Below, piece after piece: positions 1 to 11,569 of a stretch of DNA of 64,000 bases. The position numbers and the translations under genes were made by a program. The number at the start of each line of letters is the position of its first letter. Position 1 is the stretch's first letter. Under the pieces are notes generated by a model that had not been told where the DNA came from, ran no database searches, and saw only the letters and a program-made list of their open reading frames with translations. Source of the DNA: Chelonoidis abingdonii (taxonomy: Eukaryota > Chordata > Testudines > Testudinidae); NCBI RefSeq assembly GCF_003597395.2, contig NC_133776.1, positions 38,149,679 through 38,213,678 of the forward strand, given 5' to 3'.

Positions 1-294
1 GGCCTAGATGATGAGTGGCAGTAGCCACTGAGGCAAGGTGGGTTTAGAGGGTTGGGGGTTCCCCTGTGAGCGAAGACCCAGAGTGTGGGGGTATTGCTGG
101 GGCAGAACCCTGAGGAAAAGGGCACTGGGGTCCAGGAGAAACCAGGGGGCCAGCGGCAGGTGAGACACCAGCCTGCAGAGGGCACTCCATACACTAGAAT
201 CGAGCTAATTCCCAAGACAACCAGAAGGAGGTGCCGCACCACTGAGTTGTCACTTCCCTACAAGGGGGTTTACAGAAGACCACCAGAATGACAG
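1..294. repeat. GC-rich dispersed repeat, probably LTR-element derived
   Basis: This GC-rich stretch abuts a CR1 end and resembles the leader-type GC-rich repeats of turtle LTR retroelements, as does the block at 60.9-61.8 kb. No LTR ends, primer site or protein domain is visible. The small reading frame inside it (68 codons) has no recognisable domain. The classification is from memory and is weak. Confidence 0.35.
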
Positions 295-720
295 GATTAG
301 AAAACATGCTTTAGTTATGGACTCAAAGAGCTCAATCTAGTTAGCTTAACAAAGAAATGTTTAAGGGGTGACAATTACAGTCTATAAGTAACTACGTGAG
401 GAACAAATATTTAATAATGTGCTCATCAGTCTAGCAGAGAAACGTATAACATGATCCAGTAGCTGGAAGTTGAAGCTAGATAAATTCAGACTTCAAATAA
501 GGCATACATTTTTAATAGTGACAGTAATTAACCATTGGGGCAATTTATTAAGGGTCATGGTGGATTCTCCATTGCTGACTATTTTTAGATCAAGATTGAA
601 TATTTTTCTAAGAGATCTGCTCTAGGAATAATTTTGGGGATGTTCTATGGTCTGTATTATACAGAAGGTCAGGCAAGATGACCACATTGGTCCCTTGTGG
701 CCTTGGAATCTATGAATTTA
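295..720 (+). mobile_element. CR1 LINE, 5'-truncated 3' end
   Basis: The sequence runs through the end of CR1 ORF2 and the short 3' UTR. Landmarks are the stretch reading 'rightward' through AAAGAGCTCAATCTAGTTAG near 327, the GGTCAGGCAAGATGACCACA block near 667, and the closing GGAATCTATGAATTTA at about 706-720. CR1 elements move by target-primed reverse transcription and commonly keep only the 3' end, as here. No intact coding remains. Confidence 0.85.
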
Positions 721-1482
721 CAGTGCAGTCCGCAGACAAAGATACAGATACAAATTCCTTAAACTTCCTAGACAATGAAGGAAGGTAGCCATTGATGGGT
801 TTGGAGGAAGGTTTGTGAGCGAAAGCAAATAAGACCGCTTAGACTCATATTTAGCCAGCATATTTCATTAGACTGTACCCAACATTATTTGCAGCCAGAG
901 CACACAAGATTATTTATGAAAGGAATTTACTGCTAGAGATAATGAGTTGGTTTTCAGCAAAGGATAAATCTACAGGCTGTTTAAGTCTTCTGCACAGTAC
1001 GAACACAGATCATTGTTATTGTGAGAACTCTGTTAATAATGTAAACAATGGTGACATTTAGAATACTTGTTTAACCGAAGAAGGAGATTTATGCCACTTT
1101 TGGAATATTATCTAATAGGAAAATAAATCTCTGCAGATATTTCATCACAACTCTGCCAACTTTCTTTAATATCTTCATATTATGAATAATGCCTGTAAGA
1201 CAATTCTAATACAATATAAATACAATAAGCTTCTCAAAAAAAAAAAGGCATTGAAATAACCAGTCAAACACAGCTCCTGGTTGCAGGGTCTACCACCAAG
1301 GAACAGCTTGCAGGATTAGGCTCTAACTTGTAGTGGTTTATTATACCTTTAAAAAAGGATACTCTGTGTTAGAAATTCCCTTCCTTCCAATCGTTCCGCA
1401 TCACTTAGATGGATTGACTTGATGTTCTCAGTTAGGACACTAAATCAGTCCCTTCTGGGTTCTTAGGCCACTACAAAGAATA
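721..1482. other. AT-rich stretch with no recognised feature
   Basis: I see no domain-bearing reading frame, terminal repeats or tRNA-like boxes here. A short A-run occurs near 1236-1246. Confidence 0.4.
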
Positions 1483-1490
1483 GCTATGAA

Positions 1491-1926
1491 CAGAGGTGAA
1501 AGTAAGTTGGTCCAGTCCAGTCCGGCCAGTGTGCCATGCTGGACCACACCAGCTTCTGTGGTGGGGATTTAAAGGGCTCAGACCTCCCCACCGCTGCAGG
1601 CAGCCCAGAGCCCTTTGTATCCCGGTCGCGGCTCTGGTGGCCAGGCTGGGGCTGGGATTTAAAGGGCTCAGGGCTCCCTGCAGTGGCCGGAGCCCCAGGC
1701 CCTTTAATTTGCCCCTGAGCCCCGGGGGGCTCCTAGCCACGTCTGCAGCTGGGAGTCCCTCGTTGATTTAAAGGCCCTGGAGTTCTCAGCCACAGCCGGG
1801 GCCCCAGGGCCTTTAAATATTGAGAGGCACCGCCCCTTCTGGTTGAGGCCACGTCTCTTCCGGATGAGGTCACCCCCCTCAGGACTCCTGCAGTACCAGT
1901 AAGTCCTTTAAGTTACTTTCACCCTG
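1491..1926. mobile_element. Non-autonomous hAT MITE with 8-bp target duplication
   Basis: The left end reads CAGAGGTGAAAGTAAG and the reverse complement of the right end reads CAGGGTGAAAGTAAC, so the ends are inverted repeats starting with CAG. The element is flanked by an exact 8-bp direct repeat GCTATGAA at 1483-1490 and 1927-1934, the length made by hAT transposases. The 436-bp interior is GC-rich and carries several copies of a TTTAAAGGGCYC motif in both orientations. It encodes no transposase, so it must have been moved in trans. The overlapping 89-91 codon frames on both strands are incidental. Confidence 0.9.
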
Positions 1927-1939
1927 GCTATGAAAAAAC

Positions 1940-2480
1940 AACAGTCTGTCAGGTTGGTAGATAGACTGAGCCCCAAAGTAAGTAAGTATTGCACGGTGGA
2001 GCTTTAGGCTCCTATGCATTGCAACTCTTAGTTTCAAAACTGACCAAGGCACTGAGGTGTTGCAATGCCTAATTTTTAGGTGTTGAGCCACTCAAGCCCT
2101 GAGTTAAGCATGTAGGGTCCCTATTCAATGCATGGGGAATGTTAAGCACCCGAGAATAGAATACACAAAAGCCGTTACACTAGGCAGGCAGCTGCCTAAG
2201 TTAGCCAATAACAGGTATTGATGAAAGAGGTGTTTCCTAAGCCCTGCCCTTCTCACAGAGGCACATGAGTCTGGGCTGGAAGGAGGTACCCATCTCTGTC
2301 TATGATCCACAGCCAGGAACCCCTCTCCTGCATACAAATGCTTAGAGAAGCTGTTTCTTCAAAGAATGGGGGCAACACGAGTCTTACTACATGCAAAATG
2401 GCTGGGGGGAGAGGCAGTATTAAATTAACAGCAACGTAGATTGGTATACAAAAGAGTAAGTTTACAGGCCATCGCAATGG
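1940..2480. repeat. Possible old DNA-element sequence
   Basis: The stretch around 2010-2330 has short repeated phrases (AGGTGTTGAG, TTAAGCACC) that recall old amniote MITE-like repeats, but I could not define ends or target duplications. Confidence 0.25.
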
Positions 2481-2689
2481 AACGTTGGATCCTAATCTGG
2501 GAAGCCCAGTTCTAGGGGTGAGAGAAGAGTCCAGGAGCTAAGTCTATTCAGGGTCTGGTTTCTTTCTGAAAAGGCTAACAGTGTCATTGCTATTTTTTAT
2601 AGATGAGCCTAAATTTGTACAATTTACAAACACAGTCTAATAAAATGTCTGATAAACCAATGAACTTTACTTAGACACCGTAATTCAAG

Positions 2690-3112
2690 TTGTTGGATCC
2701 TATTAGGAACATCAAACTTCAGCATTCTTCTTCTGAAAGCAGAAATCTTATAAACCAGCACCCCCACTTCTCCAACACTCCCAATCTCACCAGTCTGTCT
2801 GGCAAGTTCTCACACCACCACTTCCTGCTTTCCTCCTTTCAGTCCTCCATGCATGGTATGATCTCCTCAAGCTCTCAGCAGGGCCCCTGCAATATCATAT
2901 TTGAGTCCTTCTTAAAGACACTCTTCTCTGGTGCTGCCTACAGTGACTCAGGTTAACTTGTATAACACTAGGCAATTTATATTTCCCTTCCCTAATCTGT
3001 ATTTTTTTTTGTCCTTCAATTATTAGCTCCTCAGAGCAGGGACTGTCCTTCTGAAGTATTTGGAGAGCACCTAATAGGTGCTACTGCAAATAAAAAAAAA
3101 AAACCCAAGTAA
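2690..3112 (+). repeat. L2-like LINE 3' end with A-rich tail
   Basis: The block TTAGCTCCTCAGAGCAGGGA near 3025 followed by GAGAGCACCTAATAGGTGCT is the 3' signature seen in L2-type repeats. It ends in an A-run at about 3091-3103. The upstream pyrimidine-rich part may belong to the same copy. The boundaries are approximate. Confidence 0.5.
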
Positions 3113-3639
3113 AAATAGCACATTCACAGTGACTCATATGAGTGATGTCATGGTTCTCTTATACATCTTCACCTTATCTGTATTCGTGCTACTGTGGTAC
3201 AGCTCAAAAACGGTCATGAGGTATTCGGGAATTGATGCTGGGGGGGCTGCAGAAAAGGTTATGGTAACAATTTACCTGTGGCATGATTGCCACATGATGT
3301 ACCTGCAGAATTCTTTTAGGTGTATATACATGAAAGCAAAAAAGGCCTCCTCCTTCACCATGGGCTCTTTTATGGCCATCACTCAAATAATGAAAGCTGG
3401 GGGTGGTCCAGCCAACTAGGTCAGTCAACCATAGTCAAGTAACAGGAGTCCTCAACTAGGTTAACTAACCCAAAGTCACATTGAAGAATGCAAGGATGCA
3501 AGCGGCAAACCAGATGGCACCCTTCTCGGTAGCCACTTGGCAAAACAACCCTTAGCCAGAAGGGCTTAAAATAATATTTTTGTTGTAATTTCCAGCTGAT
3601 TTCAAACCTACAAGATGAAGACTGAAGTCTGAACCCAAA

Positions 3640-4454
3640 ACTTGCCGAACCATGACCTAGTTGTCTTTTGAAAGAGTCATGAACAACTGGTGCCATTTCT
3701 GTCTGAAATAGCTAACATCATTCACAAAAAGAATCTTCCCTTCTGTCTTCAAAAGACAACAGTTCAACCAACACTGAAGAAACCCACACTGGATACATCT
3801 GTTCTAGCCAACTACTACACAGTGTCAAATATCCCACTCCTGGGCAAGCTCACAGAGAAGCTAGCCAAAAGCCAATCATCAGTTCATTTAATGGAAGCTA
3901 ACCTGGCACAATCTGGAGTCAGGCCAGGCTGATGGCACTCATGGATGATCTCATGTCAATGGATAGATGACAGACATCCATTTGGGACCTCCCTGTGGCA
4001 TTCAGCACCGTTGACCATAAGATACTTCTGTCTTGCTTGAGAGAGGTGGTGGAGGTGTACGCTAATGTGCTAAAATGATTTGTGATGGGAAACTGCATCT
4101 ACATTGCTAGACCACTGGTGGGGTTCTACAAGGATCAATTCCCTCTCCAGTTTTTTTCAACATCTACTTGCAACCACTAGGTGAACGGGTCAGATAACAT
4201 GGACTCAAATGTGAGTGATAAGCAGATGACACACAGCTCTACTTATTCTTCACCACATATAGCCACACTGGTGTACCAAGGTGGCCCAGAACTTGGATGA
4301 CACCAGTACATGTATGAAGAACACCTGGCTGAAGCTGACAAGAAGCTAGCAAGACAGAGGTGGTACTGGTGGGCAGAGGAAATAATGTTGAAGAGTTTGC
4401 AGTCTTCTTTGGTAGAAAGTCCAGTTGGTCATTCGTCACTTATTTAGGATACTC
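3640..4454 (+). pseudogene. L2-type LINE reverse transcriptase remnant, upstream part
   Basis: Translating forward in shifting frames gives L2 ORF2 features in order: a frame at 3690-3932 with TVQPTLKKPTLD and SNIPLLGKLTEKL, typical of the N-terminal part of the RT domain; VDHKILLSCLRE near 4010; and ADDTQLYL at 4222-4245, the catalytic box. The tyrosine expected before ADD is a TAA stop, and the frame shifts several times, so the copy is dead. The element is interrupted at 4454/4455 by an LTR and continues at 5337. Confidence 0.75.
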
Positions 4455-5336
4455 TGCATAAATCGATAGCTATAGGCTAATTCTCTTCACTCTGTAAACG
4501 TGTTAACACTTAGAGAACCAAACACCTGACAGAGGACCAATCAGGAAACCCGGATTTTCAAAGTCCAGGGGAGGAATTTTTGGGGTCGGTGTCTTTGTCT
4601 GATGCTCTCAGCTATGAAGAGGGATTGATTTCTTTCTTTTCTTCATCTCAAGCCTTCTAATTTTCAGTTTCAAAGTTGTGAGTACAAAGGTAGCAAAACA
4701 ATAGCTTATTGTATGTTGTTTTGTATTTACATGGTTGTATTGCTGGAATGTTTAATTGTATCTTTCTTTTTGAATAAGACTGTTTATTCATATTTTTCTT
4801 TTAGCAATAGCCCTATGTATTGTCAAACTTAATGCAGAGATTAATTTTTTGTCTTTTTCTTTCTTTTAATAAAGCTTTCTTTTTTTTTTTTAAAAACTTG
4901 TTGATTTTCTTTTTCTAGTTATTGGCAAGGGATAGAATCTCTGTGCCAGGATTACTGTCTCCTCAGGAAGACTCGGGAGGGGGAAAATGTAAGGGAGGGG
5001 GAAGTAATTTGCCTCTCGGTTTTGTGTTTACAAGGGATTGAGAAAGGGAAATCTCCTAGTATACCACCAGGGCGGGAAAATCTGGAGGAAGTGCAAGAGC
5101 AGGGAAGGGAAATGAGTTATTTCTCCTTGTTTAAGCATTCCAGGGATTTGGGTTCTTGGGATCCCCCAGGGAAGGTTTTGGGGAGACCCGAGTGAGCCAA
5201 GACACTGGAAATTCTTGGCTGGTGGCAGCCTATCAGATCTGAGCTGGTAATTAAGCTTAGAGGGGTTCATGCTAGCTTCTCAGGTTATGAACGCTAAGGT
5301 TCAAATCTGAGTAGGAAGCTACGACAACTCCTGGAT
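4455..5336 (+). mobile_element. LTR of an endogenous retrovirus-like element, solo, inside L2
   Basis: The segment starts TGCATAAATC and ends ACGACA, and it is flanked by the 4-bp direct repeat ACTC at 4451-4454 and 5337-5340. Removing it and one ACTC rejoins the L2 reading (...GGATACTC then CTGGATTCTTTG...). It carries an AATAAA polyadenylation signal at 4868-4873, a long T-rich region before it and a GC-richer 3' part with CTGGTGGCAGC-type sequence, as in turtle LTRs I remember. No internal retroviral genes are present, so it is a solo LTR formed by recombination, or a truncated copy. Confidence 0.75.
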
Positions 5337-5900
5337 TCTTTGCTGATGCCAAGCTTTCCCATAGCAGCATCCAGGCTTTCTATCATCTCTGGTTGGCTAG
5401 GAGACTCCCTTCCATCTGGGCAGATGATGACCTGGTCTCATGATTTTGTCACTTCTCAGCTGGACTACAGAAATGTGATGTACTTGGGTACAAAACCTTC
5501 AGTGCTGTGGAAACTTCAGCTAGTACAGAACCCAGCAGCACACCTCAGCAACACAGAATACCAAGAGATCATCAAACCTGTCCTCTGTTCTCTATAATGG
5601 CTTCCCATAGAAGTTCAAATCAAGTCTTGGTCTTTGTCTTCAAGGCTCTCCATGGCCTAGGCCCAGCATATCTAAAAGATTGCCTAAAGCTTCAGGGCAA
5701 AGACCGTGGTTGATAACTCTACTCCTCTCTCTCTCTCTACAATAAGGACAAATCTCATCTGTGCAGGAGACACAACTTTCTCAGGCGCAGTCCAAGATCA
5801 TGGCATAAACTCCCCCATAAACAGAGGGCCATCACAAACCAAACCACTTTCCATTCCAAGTGCAAGGTGCATTTCTCTGACCTTGCCTTCTGTAATGTAA
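5337..5900 (+). pseudogene. L2-type LINE ORF2 C-terminal remnant
   Basis: This is the continuation of the L2 copy beyond the LTR. Readable pieces are SQLDYRNVMYLG, SVLWKLQLVQNPAAHLS and LVFVFKALHGLGPAYLKDCL, matching the conserved C-terminal part of L2 ORF2 in order. They lie in two frames (5340-5597 and 5507-5713), so at least one frameshift separates them. The 3' boundary is uncertain. Confidence 0.75.
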
Positions 5901-6790
5901 ATACATTTAAATAAACAAAAATAACACTTCTCCCCAACCAATCCAAAAGAACAGTTCCTAGCCCAGCCAAAACAAGACATTCCAAATGCACACGCTTCTG
6001 ACCCTGAGGAAAGAATGAGAGGACAAACAACATGTGATAGATATAGTCAAGTTGCTTAATGCACTATGAGAAGGTGCTCAGATACTCCAGTGGAGAGCGC
6101 AGTTTAAGAAGCTGAATAGAAGAGACCACGAAGAGAAGTGGATTTGTTTAGCCCCTTCACTGGTCACTGAGGTCAACGGTAGTGAAGGATGCTTAAGAGT
6201 CATTCAGTCCCTTGCAAGATGACACTTTTAATGAGGTTACATTATCACTTAATTTTTTATTTCAATGTCACATATGACCAGAAACTATAGATATTAAAAA
6301 GTTATCAATATAAGAATTGCCTTTGCAGACAAAACATCACTCTCTGCAGTGTTTTCTAAGGGTGTAACCTTTCTTTCCTCCCATCTGATTCCATCTGAAG
6401 AAGCCAGCTGCTGATATATCAAGTTCATCTGTTTTAAACATTTACTCTATGTAATCCTCACTTACTTGGTGGGCCTTTGCCATAGTAACCTGCCTTAGCA
6501 ACAGAGAAGCACAGTAACAAGAAGAGCAGCAAATAGATTTAAAAAGAAAGCTCCTCACCTCTGCACAGTGCATCATGAGCAGAGAAAAGTGCCCTGTCTC
6601 TTATCTTAACAATGCATTACTAATAGAACAGGTGTTTGCAGAAGAAGGGCTGGGGAGCAATGAAACATCTGTGTTTGCAGATGCTCAGGGACACTTTGAA
6701 ATCACCCTCATTTAGTGCAAATGGCCCAATTCCATATACAATTCAACAGAAGGAAATTCTTGCAGCTTTACAGAACTTGAAATAAATATA
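5901..6790. other. No recognised feature
   Basis: AT-rich sequence with short frames only; no repeat family recognised. Confidence 0.35.
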
Positions 6791-6795
6791 GTGAT

Positions 6796-7928
6796 TGTGA
6801 CACTACATCCCAGGGGAGCACCCTGTGACCCCCCATAATTCTCATTTATATATGTGTGATATTGCATATAAAGCATGCTATATGGGTATCATGGGAAAGG
6901 TTATGATCTGCTGAAAGTCATTTTTCTTTCTAAATATGTATATCAGTAATGTATATGAATGTTATGCGAATTGTGTTGTATAGTTATCACTAAAACATGC
7001 TGTAAATTGGGGAATCAGCCAGATATCAGTTCCCCAGAGACAACGCCTGGGTGGGTATCAAACAACTATCAATAGCCATTATCCAGTAAGGGAGCTACAA
7101 TTCAATGACTCACCTGCATAAGGCCACACCAGGGGAATTGCTCAACCTTGCCTCGGGGCTCAGCAATGCCCACCAGACATGCCTGGACTTGTGTTCTCCA
7201 AGCACATGGGACTGAGGGTGTAAAACAGAGACCACGTGCTTGGCCTTTCTCTTGCCCCCACTTATGCTGCAAGCAACAAAGACACTGAGAAGAAGACTCC
7301 AGCAGAGGAGACTGGCTCAGGTTTAAGGGACAAACCTGTATATTAAGGACTGCAATATCCAGTGGAGTGAGAGAAACTGGTTAATCTAGATGTTGCCAGT
7401 CTAATAGGGTTGAGAGATTAGACTGCGTGCTTATATTTCTTTTCTTTTGGTAATCACTCAGACTTCTTGCCTATCACTTAAGATCATTTAAAATCTACCT
7501 TTTGTAGTTAATAAATTTGTTTAACTGTTTATCTTTACCAGTGAGTTTGCCTGAAGTATATGGTAAGGGTCTTTGTTCAGGTTTTACAAAGGCTGGTGTA
7601 TATCCACTTGATGAAGTGGTGAACCAATTAATAAATTCTCACTGCTCATCTTGAGCTGTGCAAGGCGGTGTATTCCTGAGGTGCAAGGCTGGGAGCTGGG
7701 GAGATTTGGCTGGTGCCTTTCTCTGTGTGATTCATGAGTGGCTCAGGGAGCATTCATGCAATCTAGCTAGGTGGGAGTTCCACATGCAGTTGTACTGAGT
7801 GATAACAGCACCTGGAGGGCTTTGCTGCTTGTCACTAGCAAAGCATTGAGAGAGACAGCTCATGCTGGAGAGTTAAGGGGGCACAGCAGTCCCACAGTCC
7901 CAGGCTGCATCCCAGGAATCCCATCAAA
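6796..7928 (+). mobile_element. Solo LTR with exact 5-bp target duplication
   Basis: The element begins TGTGACACTACA and ends CCCATCAAA. An exact 5-bp repeat GTGAT sits on each side (6791-6795 and 7929-7933), the size produced by retroviral and many LTR-retrotransposon integrases. The expected terminal CA has decayed to AA. AATAAA signals lie at 7510 and near 7630. The 1133-bp length fits a complete LTR without internal region, so the provirus was most likely removed by LTR-LTR recombination. Confidence 0.85.
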
Positions 7929-7929
7929 G

Positions 7930-8284
7930 TGATATAGTTTGGCTTTTGTCTCCATGGGCACACTGAGGAGTTACAGGAAGTGAGGCAGGAAGAAAGCAGG
8001 AGAGGAATACATGTCTCTGGAGCCATTATTCCTACATAGGACGGATGCAGGACAGCTGGCAGCTGCTTTTGAAAAAAAAAAATCTACCATGCACCTCCAC
8101 CAGTGTTCAATGCCCAGTGCCAATACGCATCCTGGTGTGCAGAGATGGATAAGATTGTGGTCACACCCTGGCCCTTTTGGCCACAATATGTTGGGTCCTA
8201 GCAACATTACCAGGTATATCAGTTGTCCATTCAACCTAGCGCTCCAGTAAATGCTAGGTCTACATTGTTGCTGGCTTTTGAAGA
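7930..8284. other. Short unassigned stretch after the LTR
   Basis: Overlapping frames of 63-87 codons on both strands are incidental. A poly-A run occurs near 8072-8081. No known family was recognised. Confidence 0.3.
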
Positions 8285-8500
8285 TGCATGCTGTGGGAAA
8301 GGCACTGTATTGGGATTCAGGAATTCTAGTTCAGTTCCTGTTCTTGCCACAAACTTCCTCTTTGACACTGGGCTAGTCACTTAACCTCTCTCTTCTATCA
8401 CTTCCCTGTCTGTAAAAGGGGGTTGATCACAGGTGCGTGGGGGAGAAATCCATTAAAGTGTGTGTGTTGCTGCTATGCTACAGAGATTAGTTTCAGAGGA
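8285..8500 (+). repeat. MIR SINE
   Basis: The diagnostic MIR core is readable: GTCACTTAACCTCTCT at about 8376-8391 and CTGTCTGTAAAAGGGGGT after it. MIR is an old tRNA-derived, CORE-containing SINE spread by L2 machinery. The copy is diverged and has no clear A/B boxes left. Confidence 0.7.
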
Positions 8501-9062
8501 AAGCCCATAAACAAGTAAAATCAAGGGGCAGTGAGGGGGCAATATATGCTTCTTATGCCTTCTTCCGTACTCCTTCAGTGCACCTGCATGGGCATTTGGA
8601 ATTTAGCACAGAGAATGCAGGATCTATAACCCTCCAGTCAGCATCTTACGGTATCACAAATGGGTCTCCATTTGGAGGTAGGGAAAACTGACACATACAT
8701 CAGTTCAATGAAGATACAGGCTCAGTACTCCTCAACTGGACAGATTATCATGGGATAAAATGGCAATGAACCTGTGACAGTTCATCTGTGCAGCAGTTCT
8801 ACACAATCTATTCTTAACTCCCTGCTGATATCTGTTTTGTCATTTGAGGTTAGTGGTATCAAGTGAGTTATGCCTCTGTTTCTCCTATCTTGTAGTGTTG
8901 ACACTTTTGTGCACATTTTTATGTGCACACAGTGGTATATTTACAACTGCCACTGACCCTAATGGAAACGAGGCCTGTGTTTGTTTGTTCATATCTACTG
9001 GAATACTCCATTATTTTGCCTACATCTAGTGCTGCATTTAGAACTGCATCCTATGTCACTCA

Positions 9063-9294
9063 GTGCTTGTCTACACTTACAACTGTAGTACTTCGCGAAA
9101 ATGCTTTGTACACTGATGGGAGAGCTTCTCTCATTGGAATAGGTACTCCACCTCCCCAAGAGGCAGGAGCTATGTCAATGGGAGAAGCCTTCCGTTGACA
9201 GAGAGCTGTCTACATCAGGGTGTAGGTCACTATAACTATGCCGCTATAACCAAGCAATGCAGTTATACCAACAAATTCCTAGTGTAGCCCAACC
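9063..9294. mobile_element. Harbinger-like MITE
   Basis: The left end GTGCTTGTCTACACTT and the reverse complement of the right end GGTTGGGCTACACTAGG form an imperfect terminal inverted repeat around the shared CTACACT core. The 232-bp interior carries no transposase. A clear target duplication was not found. Confidence 0.55.
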
Positions 9295-9479
9295 TTTAGC
9301 GAGTCAGCAGTGAGGGCTGCAGATTCATCCCTTTTTTCCCCTTAACAACTGGATGGGAAACCCCAGGAGACTGAGCTGGTGTTCAGTCTGGATGGTTCTT
9401 TGTAGCCTCTCTGATGTTTCTAACCCTCTCAAGCCTCATAAATTGTTCTGGAAGTAACATGAAAAGAACAGTAATAGAG

Positions 9480-9890
9480 GTGGTTGGAAAAACTTGGAAC
9501 CTTTGTCTGTTGCAGAATGCCGTTCCATCCAAATCAAAATGTTTCCCAAAATTGTATCAATTTCACTCAAATTTCACAGGGGGAGGGGAAGAGGAGGAAA
9601 TTCTGACAATTTCAACATTTTCAGAATGAAACATTTTGAATTTTCCTTTCCAAAGGAGTTTCCCTTTTGAAACATGTTTTATTGTGATTTTTGTTGTATA
9701 GTATAGTATAAAGCAACGGAATTAAAATCAAAACAGAATGTTGAAATGATTGTGTCACATGAAACAATTTGATCAATCCAAAATGGAATATTTTTCAGAA
9801 CTTTCTTTTGAAGTGTTTCAAAATTTTTGGGTTTCACTTCTAATTGCAATTAAAACAAATTTTGAATCTTTCTGTGAAACAGAATTTCCA
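9480..9890. repeat. AT-rich self-complementary repeat (TTTCAAAATTTT type)
   Basis: Many short runs such as GAAACATTTTGAATTTTCC and TTTCAAAATTTTTGGG occur in both orientations. Similar sequence recurs at 20.54-20.96, 24.42-24.80, 27.43-27.69 and 54.24-54.40 kb. It is probably an old palindromic MITE family; ends were not resolved. Confidence 0.4.
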
Positions 9891-9894
9891 TTCT

Positions 9895-11410
9895 CCGTAC
9901 AGTTCTAAGAATCACCCCTGGGGAGATGCAGTATTGTGGCATGATATGCTCCAGTAACAGAAATACAAGAAAGGAAAATATACTTTTCAAGAGCATAATA
10001 AAATGTGGCTCAATACCTTAAAAAAAAAAAAGCAGGTAAAGGAAAAGTTTTATTTTTCCAGACCCATTCATCCATTTGGAATTGTATCTCATTCCTCCTA
10101 CCTGATTACCAGCTTTTGCTGCACTTACTCACAGCAAACAGTGTGTTACTCCTTGAACAGTCCAATTGATTTCAGTGTGGAGTAAGCCACAACTGAAAGC
10201 AAGTAAGGATGTCAGGACCAGGCCCTAAATATCTTTGCAAGCAAACTTGGAAAATTGGAACTGTTTCCATCATCTGACTCATCCAGAAAGTCATAAACAT
10301 GCCCTGCACTGATCATTGGTATCAGTGGTTATGAGATGACTCATTTGTAAACCTGTACATTTCTCCTATTAAATCCTCTCTGCCAGCTTTCACATGATCT
10401 GCTCTGCTGCCTGGGGAATAATCATCCTCAAGAAGAGTACAGCCAGCCTTGCTGTATCTCCAAACATCTTCACTTTGCTACCCTGACAACATCAGCCCTT
10501 AATTCATTGCTAACATAGGAGCTGAATCTGCAAACATTCCTTGCAGGAAATCATGTTTACTCACAGGCTCAGTCCCATTCAGAGACTTATCAGTAAGGGT
10601 TCCAGAATCAGCCCTTATTTATCTCATCCAAAATATACAAATAGGAAAAGAAAACCCTTCTTTGCATTTTATTGTTTTCTCATTATTCAGAAACAAATGC
10701 CTTCCACAAGATTAACAAACATTTGCTTGTGGTTATGACCTCAAGTCTTGACCAAAGAGTATGTAAATTAGAATCCAGACCCTTTAACACGAAGGGGAAA
10801 GGCACAATCTTAACATATGATTTATTGTATAGTTCTGATCTTGAAAACATTTTGAAACTTGAAATATCTATCAAAGGGTAGAATTTATCAAGTTTAATTA
10901 TGTTCTCCCTTTAAAATGATGGGCCTAGCAGTTTTGAAATAAATATTGATTGAATTTCAAGCAAAGGTACCTGCAATTATTTCTATATACATGCACACAA
11001 ATAGGAGGTGTGCCTGCAAATATTGATAAAAAGTTTATAGAAAAAGAAAACACAAAGGCTATTAACTGTGAAGTGGTCTGCCACTTAAAAAAAACCGGAC
11101 TACATAATACAGAACACTTATGAGATAAATGTAAAAAAAGCATATTTCCCCTTAAACAAATCATGCCCTAAGCAATAAAGACGAGAAGTTCAAACTTAAC
11201 ATGTTTTCCAGGTTAGGGGGAATGAACAATTCCCAAGTATTTTATGCCAGCGAGGGCTCATGTAGCTCCATTCAGGAGCAATTAAGAGAATTAATTTGGC
11301 TTTGAATTTTGACATAATCCCTTGTATCTCCTATACACATCCTAGGTAACACCAACCTTTGTTTATGCTGAAGAAAATTATGCTATATTATGCTGCAAGT
11401 TGGAAGTGAC
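9895..11410. other. No recognised feature
   Basis: AT-rich sequence with frames under 80 codons on both strands and no domain, repeat end or RNA gene that I can support. Confidence 0.35.
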
Positions 11411-11414
11411 CAAG

Positions 11415-11566
11415 AGCCTGATCTTTAAAAATATTTAAGCATCTAAAGATGCAGATAGGCACCTAGTGGAATAACACACCCAGGATCCTAACTTCCACTA
11501 ATTTCAATGGGATTTAGGCACCTCTCTGCATCTTTAGGCACTTAAATACCTTTAAACATCAGACCC
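11415..11566. mobile_element. Short palindromic MITE
   Basis: The left arm (CCTGATCTTTAAA... then CTAAAGATGCAGATAGG) is matched by the reverse complement of the right arm (TCTGATGTTTAAA... then CTAAAGATGCAGAGAGG). Nearly the whole 150 bp is an inverted repeat with a short centre, as in old amniote palindromic DNA elements. Confidence 0.65.
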
Positions 11567-11569
11567 AAA

